DNA of 64,000 nt, taken from positions 62,001 to 126,000 of the forward strand of contig JAJECO010000044.1 of NCBI GenBank assembly GCA_022822005.1, given 5' to 3'. The notes beneath the pieces are model-generated. The model did no database searches. It was not told the origin of the DNA and was given only the letters and a program-made list of their open reading frames with translations. Positions within the stretch are counted from its first letter, which is position 1; each line of letters opens with the position of its first letter. This stretch comes from Candidatus Poribacteria bacterium (GTDB lineage Bacteria; Poribacteria; WGA-4E; PCPOR2b). The position numbers were made by a program, and so were the translations under genes. Below, piece after piece: positions 19,903 through 26,495 of this stretch.

Positions 19903-20679
19903 TTATCCAGATGGGGGATCAAAGGCTGCCAAGTATGCTCGCGTCGTCTTGTTAAGGTTGCCGTAAAACCCGCGCACCTCCGGATCCGGGTCGTGACGCG
20001 AGAACCGCGGCGGGATCACAGAGCAGTCGCTCAAATACGGGCGAGAACGATGTCCATAGTAGGCTTGAACCGTTTTCCGCTCTCGTTGTGTGACGCGGAC
20101 CGTTGCCGTATGCGGAACGGCGATATTGAAAAGCACGACGGTGCCTGCCGGTCCGTGAATATCAACAGTCCCCTTACGCTCAACGTTTTCCGCTATCTCC
20201 ACAATCGGCTCCTCGACGGATTCAGGCGAGAGGGAGAAGCAGTGCGTCCCCTCATCGACATCGGTGAGGTAGACCATCAGTTGCATGTAGTCCATACGAA
20301 GCGGATGGTCCTCCCAATGCGGACGATCCCGATGAAACCGTTGATGGGGTTCGTCACTGTACGCTCCCATGTGGCGTAGGCAGATTTCGGCGAAACAGAC
20401 AGGTCCTCCCATCAGAAATTCAATCGCTGGTAGAATCTTGGGGTGGCGAAGTAGACGATCAAATTCCGGCGAGGTGACTAACGCATTGCAGTTTCGCATC
20501 TGATTGGAGAAAGGATGCCAGCAATTTGGACTGCCAAACTCCTTGCGGTCACGATCGAAAAGTTCACGGAAATATATTACTTCGTCGGACGTGAGCGTGT
20601 CCTTGAGGATCACATAACCGTGCTGGCGGAAATGTGGAAGGAGTGCTTGGAGGTCATTTGTCGTTTGGGGGTCGGTCAT
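19903..20679 (-). CDS. PhyH family Fe(II)/2-oxoglutarate dioxygenase
   Basis: A 258-residue phytanoyl-CoA-dioxygenase-family protein. The facial triad is His116-Arg-Asp118 in FHRDRP and a distal His in IAVPHTATVRV, with Arg after it for 2-oxoglutarate. The N-terminal FRQHGYVILKD is the usual PhyH opening. Bacterial members hydroxylate small molecules such as ectoine, mitomycin-type products or lipid acyl chains; the substrate here is unknown. GAGAGGAAG precedes the start. The stop codon region overlaps a degenerate copy of a dispersed repeat found also at 20851 and 61312. Confidence 0.88.
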   Translation of the reverse strand: MTDPQTTNDLQALLPHFRQHGYVILKDTLTSDEVIYFRELFDRDRKEFGSPNCWHPFSNQMRNCNALVTSPEFDRLLRHPKILPAIEFLMGGPVCFAEICLRHMGAYSDEPHQRFHRDRPHWEDHPLRMDYMQLMVYLTDVDEGTHCFSLSPESVEEPIVEIAENVERKGTVDIHGPAGTVVLFNIAVPHTATVRVTQRERKTVQAYYGHRSRPYLSDCSVIPPRFSRHDPDPEVRGFYGNLNKTTRAYLAAFDPPSG

Positions 20680-20850
20680 TCGTTCTTCCTCTCTGAAACG
20701 GTGTATAAAGAGCTGTCTTTCGCAAATTATGGTGGATTAGAGAAATAATAGGACTTACGCAGTTGGTTCATAAGTCCCCCTGACAATGGTTTCCCCCCTG
20801 ATAAGTCCCGATCCATCTTTCCCCCTGACAAGGGGGGCTAGGGGGGTTGG

Positions 20851-20911
20851 GGATTTAGGGGGTTGGCTGTGCCCTGAGAGTGTCCAAGTAACTCTAAAAT
20901 CTACCATAAAT
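20851..20911 (+). repeat. Dispersed repeat, copy A
   Basis: This 61 bp segment begins GGATTTAGGGGGTTGGCTGTG (20851-20871) and ends TCTACCATAAAT (20900-20911). The same two ends with identical spacing recur at 61312-61372. It is preceded by CCCCCTGACAAGGGGG-type inverted repeats (20821-20840). The core recurs on the opposite strand at 48658-48677, and the distal half resembles 19869-19905. The repeat end overlaps the stop codon of the alcohol dehydrogenase gene. Confidence 0.7.
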
Positions 20912-21999
20912 CACTCGTGCATCATCACCTGTGCTGGGTTGATAGCCCCGTATTTCCCTTTGTTTGCGGTGATCTCGAAGGCTTTGGGGACGGATTCTAT
21001 GCCGGACAAAACATGCTTGATAGTCGGTTTCAGCCGAATCCGGCCGGAGGCGACCAACCGAACCGTGTGCTCCAAATGTGCCAGTGTGCTGATATCTGGG
21101 AACAGGCATCTGAGGCTTCGTTCCCGTAGCGCATCAACATCAAGTTCCATCGGATGGCCGAACCAAGAAACGATATTTAATTTCCCTCCGGATCGAACAG
21201 CTGCGATCGCTTGTGTGAGTGTCTGCGTCCCGGACAAGCCCTGCTTCGGACTTCCGCCCGCACATTCAAAAACGACATCGGCACCGTTCCCGTCCGTCAA
21301 CGTCTGAATGACCTCAACCGGATCATCTTGACTCGCATCAATGCTGTGGTCAGCGCCCAATTCCACAGAGACTTGGCACGCCTCCTCTCGGACATCTACG
21401 GTGATCAACTGCCCCGCACCGCTCGCACGGGCGACCTGCATACACTCAAGCCCCATACTGCCCTGACCGAAGATGGCGACGGTATCCCCAATACGTATCT
21501 CCGCTGTATCCACCGCTGCAAGGCTGTCGGAAAGCGACTGCAAACATGCCGCCTCGCTGTCAGAGATTCGGTCATCCACCTTTGTCAAGGCAATTTCGGG
21601 CAGGACGGCGAACTCGGAGAAGCAGCCGGGCAATTGGAAACCGATAATCGGACCCCGCCGGCAGTCGTTTCCGCGTTCTGATAGGCAGAGGGAGCATTCG
21701 CCACAGGGGAGTTTGGCGCGGGCTGCCACACGGTCTCCCGGACGAAATTGGGAGTTCGTATCCGATTCTACGATTCGGGCGCAGAACTCGTGTCCAAACA
21801 GTCGTATCGGTGCCTCGGTCTCCAAGCGATACTTAATCTGCTCATAAGCGAGGGTCGGAATCCCGTAAGCCAGTTGCGCTTCGGTGACGGAGGGTTGCAC
21901 ACAGAGAATCTCTGCGATCACATGCCCCTCACGCCGCACTGGGTCAGGCACCTCGTCCAACCGCATATCGTTAAATCCATAAAAACGCCACGCTTTCAT
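20911..21999 (-). CDS. Zinc-dependent alcohol dehydrogenase (MDR family)
   Basis: A 362-residue medium-chain dehydrogenase. The structural zinc site is CGECSLCLSERGNDC (four Cys), the catalytic zinc His/Glu pair is in FGHEFCARIV, and the NAD(P) motif is GQGSMG around residue 180. A catalytic Cys is not in the usual early position: the region reads LCVQPSV, which could supply it. Likely substrate is a polyol or sugar alcohol (threonine dehydrogenase/sorbitol dehydrogenase-like). CGGAGA precedes the ATG. It is the first gene of the minus-strand cluster running to 13134. Confidence 0.85.
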   Translation of the reverse strand: MKAWRFYGFNDMRLDEVPDPVRREGHVIAEILCVQPSVTEAQLAYGIPTLAYEQIKYRLETEAPIRLFGHEFCARIVESDTNSQFRPGDRVAARAKLPCGECSLCLSERGNDCRRGPIIGFQLPGCFSEFAVLPEIALTKVDDRISDSEAACLQSLSDSLAAVDTAEIRIGDTVAIFGQGSMGLECMQVARASGAGQLITVDVREEACQVSVELGADHSIDASQDDPVEVIQTLTDGNGADVVFECAGGSPKQGLSGTQTLTQAIAAVRSGGKLNIVSWFGHPMELDVDALRERSLRCLFPDISTLAHLEHTVRLVASGRIRLKPTIKHVLSGIESVPKAFEITANKGKYGAINPAQVMMHE

Positions 22000-22027
22000 C
22001 TAGTTCTCCGATTACCGGGTAATTTGA

Positions 22028-22108
22028 GTTGATTTGTGTTATGTGTTTAATTAGATGTGTTAATTCTCAATCCCATCTGATATTTGATGTGGGATAACAT
22101 AAATCAAC
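22028..22108. repeat. 81-bp imperfect palindrome
   Basis: Outer arms of 15 bp (22028-22042 and 22094-22108, one mismatch) read GTTGATTTGTGTTAT and ATAACATAAATCAAC. A second inverted repeat, TCCCATC with GATGTGGGA, lies inside at about 22071-22094. It occupies the gap between the alcohol dehydrogenase gene and the AT-richer island. It could be a remnant of a small mobile element or a regulatory structure. Confidence 0.5.
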
Positions 22109-22197
22109 CGGCAAAGATTTCAAACCCTTCCTTAGCCCGTGACACTGAACAAGGACACAGTTGATTTGGTCCATGATGGGCTTTGAAAGGAAAAGGA

Positions 22198-22467
22198 TTA
22201 GGATAGCTTTTTCACTTTTTTAGGTCTTCTAATGGTTTCAACCACTGCCGTTGATTTACGATGTTCAGCTTCTTTGCGAGGTATAAACCTACCTGTCTTA
22301 GCATCCCGTCCTACCTTAAAGGTAGTCATGTGGCACGTTTGTCCTATTGAAGATGTTGTTGGTCCACCACGCCTACCAAGGATAACCTTCTCTACCACCC
22401 GCTTAACCTCGTTTCTTTTGAGTTTCCCCTGTTTGGGCGGGTATTTGATGGTTCTTCCTCTTGCCAT
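22198..22467 (-). CDS. Small basic protein, function unknown
   Basis: An 89-residue, Lys/Arg-rich protein. An ideal AAGGAGGT ribosome site lies before the ATG, which argues strongly for a real gene. The C-terminal part, VGRDAKTGRFIPRKEAEHRK followed by STAVVETIRR, is a motif I recall from many small uncharacterised proteins of plasmids and accessory regions; some are carried by other genes as C-terminal tails. A lone CH pair (residues 45-46) is present. It is the last gene of the minus-strand island operon after the NCPFD protein, separated by about 30 bp. Nucleic-acid binding is plausible from charge, not shown. Confidence 0.65.
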   Translation of the reverse strand: MARGRTIKYPPKQGKLKRNEVKRVVEKVILGRRGGPTTSSIGQTCHMTTFKVGRDAKTGRFIPRKEAEHRKSTAVVETIRRPKKVKKLS

Positions 22468-22496
22468 CTTGATTACCTCCTTATATCATGTTTTAA

Positions 22497-23120
22497 TCAG
22501 CGATCCGTTTGAGTTTTCAACCATTCTGCAAGCATAAAAGTGTAATCATTAAAAATAAGTTCTTCAACTTCTAACTGAAACGGTCGGGCCAGTTCAGGCA
22601 GATCCCCCATAAACTCTTGATAATGTCCCCAAATAACGCTTCCGCTTGGAATTGTCTGACGTCTTGATGCAGTGCGAAGCCAATTCCGTATGACTGTTAC
22701 AATTTCTTCAGGGTTGTTGTTATGAGCCTGAATATCTTGCCCGGCAATATCCGAGATAAATTGTTGATACCGATACTGTTCTTTGTCTAATATGAGACAA
22801 TTTTTCCTCTCCTGCCCATTTATACCAAACTTCTTTGCTCCAAGAAAAACCCCCAGTTCCAAAGGCATATTAAATCGAGGGAAACCTGAGGACTCGTCTA
22901 ATTCCGTTCTTGATATGTCGTGAATGCCATAACGGCATGCCGCGATGATCTCATAAATTTTGTCGATCCGAACTTGGCTTGCGTCCTCCTCTTCAAGAGC
23001 ACAACGGGCGATAAAACCGCAATCATATACCGTAAACACCATTGCATCAAACAACTGTTTATAAGCCAAGTCAAATGGACAATTGAGAAAAACATTGTCA
23101 TTATAGCGGGATGATTGCAT
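22497..23120 (-). CDS. NCPFD-motif protein, possible TIR/deoxyribosyltransferase-like fold
   Basis: A 207-residue protein opening with VFLNCPFD (residues 10-17), then DKIYEIIAACRYGIHDISR, FNMPLELGVFLGAKKFG and FISDIAGQDIQAH. The order of hydrophobic strand, Asp/Ser/Arg motif and then a Glu in MPLELG before a hydrophobic-Gly helix resembles nucleoside 2-deoxyribosyltransferase and TIR-type folds, where that Glu is catalytic. This is pattern-based inference; no family name is certain. If correct, it would act on a nucleotide such as NAD. TAGGAAACC precedes the ATG. It lies in the XRE/ImmA operon, a setting typical of defence or addiction modules. Confidence 0.6.
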   Translation of the reverse strand: MQSSRYNDNVFLNCPFDLAYKQLFDAMVFTVYDCGFIARCALEEEDASQVRIDKIYEIIAACRYGIHDISRTELDESSGFPRFNMPLELGVFLGAKKFGINGQERKNCLILDKEQYRYQQFISDIAGQDIQAHNNNPEEIVTVIRNWLRTASRRQTIPSGSVIWGHYQEFMGDLPELARPFQLEVEELIFNDYTFMLAEWLKTQTDR

Positions 23121-23146
23121 GGTTTCCTAAATCAGTTTCGATCACT

Positions 23147-23332
23147 CTATTGTTTTGTCAAAGCTGAATTCAGTCTTCTGAACAGAGAAATCAGATAATC
23201 AATCGTAAAGTTCTTCAATTGACTATTTCTCAGTGCTGTCATTTCCGAGCGACTTATTCCCAAAAAATCCGCAGCGTCCTTTTGAATGATTCCCTGATTG
23301 GCAATCAAGTAATTGATCTTATATACTAGTTC
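23147..23332 (-). pseudogene. Truncated XRE/HigA2-like helix-turn-helix gene
   Basis: The minus strand from 23332 to 23147 encodes about 61 residues without an ATG, containing KINYLIANQGIIQKDAADFLGI and SRSEMTALRNSQLKNFTIDYL (adjacent segments). This is the HTH core and second helix pattern of HigA2/XRE antitoxin-type regulators. An in-frame TAG at 23333-23335 and absence of the usual N-terminal 30 to 40 residues indicate truncation, though initiation at a TTG inside (YLIAN region) is possible. It sits between the ImmA peptidase stop and the NCPFD gene on the same strand. Confidence 0.6.
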
Positions 23333-23352
23333 CTAGAATAACCATCTACTAT

Positions 23353-24192
23353 CTACAACCATTCATCTTCGTCTTCGTTCTCCAATGCTTCATTAGTAAA
23401 CAGAACAGTCAATGTTTTACCATAACTGCCCAAGCCAACAACGTCTTCGTTCATTTCCACTGCCGGTGCCCCTTCAAACCAATCATCAAGAGTCGTTATG
23501 CTCTCGGCTACACGACTCGAAGTGATGTTATTTATGTCACTATTGAAATCATAAGTTTTGCTCGACTTTGGGATTAAATCTCCCTTCTTTATCCACCCAA
23601 TGCCCTTAAGTTCCTTTATTGCTTCTGACATGAAACAATAATGGATTCTATCGTTTTTGCTGATAATTATAGCCACCGGGTCTTCGGCATATGTGGCAAA
23701 GCGAATTCCCGTTGCAGTAATGGAAGTTTTGAAGGTCTCAGCCAATGAATTAATGGCACCAAATCCTTCTCCAGCTCGACGTGTTTCCCTCAGAAACAAT
23801 CGTGATGGCATTAATAGCGACGCAGCAAAATGGTCTGCCTCTAATTCAAACGGATCTGCTGATACGAAATTGCTCTGTGAGTAGTGTAGTTTCCTATTAA
23901 TGAAAAGGGTATCCACATGCCCGGGTAAGAAATAATGACCAAGTTCGTGGGCAACAGTAAACCGTATGAATCCTTCATTTTTTATGTGGGTAGCGTACAT
24001 AATGCCAAAACTATCATCCACTTTAAGCAAGCATCCAGATACACCCGCCGTATCAAATTCTTTCGATTTCACCATAATCTCACGATCTTCTGCAATAACA
24101 AACGGATCGATAGGTAGAACATTTTTGCCCAACTCATCAAGAAGTCGCTCTGCTCGGTTGCCAGCCATCTTATATCTAGGATCTAAACTCAT
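23353..24192 (-). CDS. ImmA/IrrE family metallo-endopeptidase
   Basis: A 279-residue zinc peptidase of the ImmA/IrrE (COG2856) family. The active-site motif is HELGH at residues 82-86 (FTVAHELGHYFLPGH), with a downstream acidic ligand in ELEADHFAASLLMP. Family members cleave or inactivate a partner XRE repressor (ImmA with ImmR in ICEBs1; IrrE with DdrO in Deinococcus). The XRE gene lies 8 bp upstream on the same strand, the classical arrangement. About 100 C-terminal residues after the peptidase domain are poorly conserved and may sense the inducing signal. Confidence 0.88.
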   Translation of the reverse strand: MSLDPRYKMAGNRAERLLDELGKNVLPIDPFVIAEDREIMVKSKEFDTAGVSGCLLKVDDSFGIMYATHIKNEGFIRFTVAHELGHYFLPGHVDTLFINRKLHYSQSNFVSADPFELEADHFAASLLMPSRLFLRETRRAGEGFGAINSLAETFKTSITATGIRFATYAEDPVAIIISKNDRIHYCFMSEAIKELKGIGWIKKGDLIPKSSKTYDFNSDINNITSSRVAESITTLDDWFEGAPAVEMNEDVVGLGSYGKTLTVLFTNEALENEDEDEWL

Positions 24193-24200
24193 AGACAGAT

Positions 24201-24539
24201 TTAAGAACCCCCTTTCTTGTTTTTTGTGGCAAGTATTTCCGCAAAATCCGCTAACGCTTCCAGATCTGCCTCAGACATTTCACCCGCATTACGAAAAAGC
24301 TTGTCTATATTAGGTCCAGATGACACCGGATCTTCGGCGCGTCCAATAAGATAGTCCGTTGTAACATTCAGCGTATCTGCAAGTCGTCTCAGATTGTCAA
24401 ATGAAGGTGCTCGTCGCCCTGTTTCGAAATGGGATACCGCTGCAGCCTGCAATCCGGCACGTTCAGCCAATTCTGATTGTTTAAGATTACGGCGCTCTCG
24501 CGCCTTACGTAACCGGATGGAGAAAATTTTACTTGACAT
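24201..24539 (-). CDS. XRE family repressor
   Basis: A 112-residue Cro/CI-type regulator. The HTH domain spans about residues 10-66 (LRKARERRNLKQSELAERAG, then VSHFETGRRAPSFDNLRRLA). The C-terminal part has an Asp/Glu-rich helix (MSEADLEALADFAEIL), likely the dimerisation or protease-recognition segment. It is co-transcribed with the ImmA peptidase. Several palindromes lie just in front of its start and cover the divergent promoter, so it probably represses itself and the GIY-YIG gene. Confidence 0.9.
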   Translation of the reverse strand: MSSKIFSIRLRKARERRNLKQSELAERAGLQAAAVSHFETGRRAPSFDNLRRLADTLNVTTDYLIGRAEDPVSSGPNIDKLFRNAGEMSEADLEALADFAEILATKNKKGGS

Positions 24540-24598
24540 TGTGAATACCTTAAAGTATTATATTGATATACTAATTCGTATAGTGGTGTTGCTATACG
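24533..24598. promoter_or_regulatory. Divergent promoter with palindromic operators
   Basis: Plus strand: TTGACA at 24533-24538, 17 bp, then TATTAT at 24556-24561, a near-consensus promoter for the GIY-YIG gene. Minus strand: TATAAT at 24557-24562 reads toward the XRE gene. Inverted repeats: AATAC/GTATT at 24544-24559, AGTAT/ATACT at 24554-24572 and CGTATAG/CTATACG at 24577-24598. They share a GTAT/ATAC core, as expected for sites of one dimeric repressor. Confidence 0.7.
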
Positions 24599-24662
24599 AT
24601 AACGTTGAATTTTACACTACACTCCTAGCATATGCAAGGAATTTTAAAGAAAGGGAGTTCAA

Positions 24663-24971
24663 ATGATTACTATTGCCAATTACCGCTTTGAAGGACCTTA
24701 CAAAACAACCACTAGTTTAAGAGATAGCGCAGGAATCTACGTGATTCTTGATTATCGCTTGAACAGAAAATGGTATTTACTTGACGTAGGCGAGTCGGCT
24801 AAAATCAAGACACGGATTGAGAATCATGAGCGACAACTTTGTTGGAAACGAAATAGACAAGGAAATATTGGGGTTGCTATCCTATATACACCAAGATGGT
24901 CAGCGGATCAGCGACGTTCGCTAGAATCGAAAATTCGTCGAGAATACCAACCACCCTGTGGTGACAGATAA
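24663..24971 (+). CDS. GIY-YIG-like nuclease-fold protein
   Basis: A 102-residue protein with the GIY-YIG layout: GIY at residues 24-26 (SAGIYVILD), YLLDVG at 38-43 standing for YIG, Arg51 and His55 in KTRIENHERQL, and Glu78 in SLESKIRREY. These match the catalytic Tyr, Arg and metal-binding Glu of GIY-YIG endonucleases. It is a minimal single-domain version with the extra CGDR end. AAGGGAG precedes the ATG. It is transcribed divergently from the XRE/ImmA operon through the shared operator region, so it is likely under repressor control. Confidence 0.65.
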   Translation: MITIANYRFEGPYKTTTSLRDSAGIYVILDYRLNRKWYLLDVGESAKIKTRIENHERQLCWKRNRQGNIGVAILYTPRWSADQRRSLESKIRREYQPPCGDR

Positions 24972-25003
24972 GACCTCAACTAAAATCAAAAAACTTACGC
25001 TTG

Positions 25004-25039
25004 GGGGAATTCAGCGAGATCCGCTTTCCTGAATTCCCC
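25004..25039. repeat. Perfect inverted repeat between GIY-YIG and DUF5677-like genes
   Basis: GGGGAATTCAG at 25004-25014 and CTGAATTCCCC at 25029-25039 form an 11 bp stem with a 14 nt loop. It lacks a T tract, and may attenuate or stabilise the transcript between the two genes. Confidence 0.55.
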
Positions 25040-25058
25040 TACTCGAAAGGGAAAACTT

Positions 25059-25925
25059 ATGGAAGAAATCCACAATATTATAGAAAAATACGATGAGTCG
25101 TATGTCAATGATTTTCTTAATTCCCTAGATGATCTAGGATCTTACGCTGGGACATTTTACAAAGATGTCGCGGAAATCTACGACGCGATCACTAGAATAA
25201 AAAATCCCGAACGGAATCCTAACGGTTTCTCTCTGGATGACGCACCGATCCTTGGTCTTCTGATTAGGATATGGAAACTGCTGAAGCAAATCATAAGGTT
25301 CTACGAGGAAAACAATGCTGAATTCATCAGTATCCTCGAGCGTCCATTGATCGAAGCTGCTGTTGTTTCTTCCTATTTGCTGCAGAACAACTCCAATGTC
25401 CTCCGCGACTACAGATTGTGTTCTTACAAGAACAGACTACGAATACTACGTAACTACAGAAAGGGATCTGCTTTTTTTCAGACCAAAGCGGGCAATCGGT
25501 TACTTCGGTCTATAAAAGCAAAAATGCGTTTCGAGGGTCTAACCGAGAATAGCTTTTCCTTTCAGAAGGAAAATAAATGGAAGCTGCAAGGCAAAACCTT
25601 CTATGAAATATTTGATACGGTCGTTGACGAGCAGCTCTATGCATCTACTTACGGTATGATGTCTGAATCCATACACGGGTCTTGGAACGACTCAATGGAC
25701 CACTGTCTAATTCAAAACGACGACGGGACATTCTCGACATATCCCTTTTTTCAACCAGCGGATATGCGATATATTTCGCCAATCCTCATATTCTGCAACG
25801 ATCCTTACAAACGTTGGCTTTCTCGAATTGATGCTCACGACCCATTCCTTTTTGATGTTCTTGATTGGGTAGCGCGTTTCAACACTATTCTGTTTGAGAA
25901 GTTTAGTCGAATCTACGATGAGTAG
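25059..25925 (+). CDS. DUF5677-like protein
   Basis: A 288-residue helical protein. The central block ILERPLIEAAVVSSYLL, then YRLCSYKNRLRILR and SESIHGSWND resembles the DUF5677 group, in which conserved Arg, Glu and His residues line a helical bundle. Function is unknown. These genes are frequent in accessory and defence-type regions. Ribosome site AAAGGGAAAA lies before the ATG. It follows the GIY-YIG gene on the same strand after 87 bp that contain a hairpin. Base composition is AT-rich like the rest of this island. Confidence 0.55.
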   Translation: MEEIHNIIEKYDESYVNDFLNSLDDLGSYAGTFYKDVAEIYDAITRIKNPERNPNGFSLDDAPILGLLIRIWKLLKQIIRFYEENNAEFISILERPLIEAAVVSSYLLQNNSNVLRDYRLCSYKNRLRILRNYRKGSAFFQTKAGNRLLRSIKAKMRFEGLTENSFSFQKENKWKLQGKTFYEIFDTVVDEQLYASTYGMMSESIHGSWNDSMDHCLIQNDDGTFSTYPFFQPADMRYISPILIFCNDPYKRWLSRIDAHDPFLFDVLDWVARFNTILFEKFSRIYDE

Positions 25926-26219
25926 TCGTGTCACACCTAACAGTACAATGCAACAGAACGCCCAAAGCACCCTTCATTTGCTGTGGGTGATTGCTGATTG
26001 TGGGCGTTGGACCACAGTAAAATGATAGACTCAACTTGGCGTTCTCTGAAAACAGTGGTAAGAGAAAGCCGAAGTCATAGCATAGGACTCTTTATGAAAG
26101 CATCAATTGCTGAAGGAGAGGGTAGCTATCAAAATTCCTTGCTTTCATTCAGCTATCACATATCTCTTGGAGAGAATATACAGCGTACTAGTTCACAAAT
26201 TCAACTTATAGTCGTTGAA
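25926..26219 (+). other. Island boundary region, no convincing gene
   Basis: These 294 bp separate the AT-rich island from the oxidoreductase operon. A plus-strand frame at 25998-26342 has no ribosome site and overlaps the supported minus-strand small gene, so I do not call it. A short inverted repeat (TTCAAC and GTTGAA near 26200) is present. No tRNA, attachment-site duplication or transposase was seen. Confidence 0.4.
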
Positions 26220-26459
26220 CTATGCTATAGGTGTGCCCCCAATCGGATCAAAACAGTCGCGAGACCGATTGCAGTTCTCTGGCGAAACAAATCGGTCATC
26301 CGGTCCAACCACCGTCATCGTGCAGTTGCACCAGTAGTTTGAGAACGGATTGGTCTCGACAAGATTTTTCAGATTCCCGCCGGGGGTATAGAGCGCCTTG
26401 GTACATAGGTTTTGACATATCGGTTTAGTCAAGAGGGAAGGACCTTTTTCTGATTGCAT
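26220..26459 (-). CDS. Small cysteine-rich protein after an oxidoreductase operon
   Basis: A 79-residue protein with six cysteines: Cys15, 19, 44, 46, 63 and 69, the middle pair in WCNC. AAAAGGAG lies 8 nt before the ATG. It is 36 bp downstream of the FAD subunit gene on the same strand, so it is probably the fourth gene of the molybdenum oxidoreductase operon. The cysteines suggest a metal or Fe-S site or disulfides. No signal peptide is visible. I do not recognise the family. PaoABC operons elsewhere end with the maturation protein PaoD, but this short protein does not resemble it. Confidence 0.7.
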   Translation of the reverse strand: MQSEKGPSLLTKPICQNLCTKALYTPGGNLKNLVETNPFSNYWCNCTMTVVGPDDRFVSPENCNRSRDCFDPIGGTPIA

Positions 26460-26495
26460 GTTCGTTCTCCTTTTCCGAAATAGATTCGGCTATCT

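Noticed and set aside
25998-26342. A 114-codon plus-strand ORF beside the island
   Set aside because: No ribosome site, poor composition, and overlap with the supported minus-strand small cysteine-rich gene.
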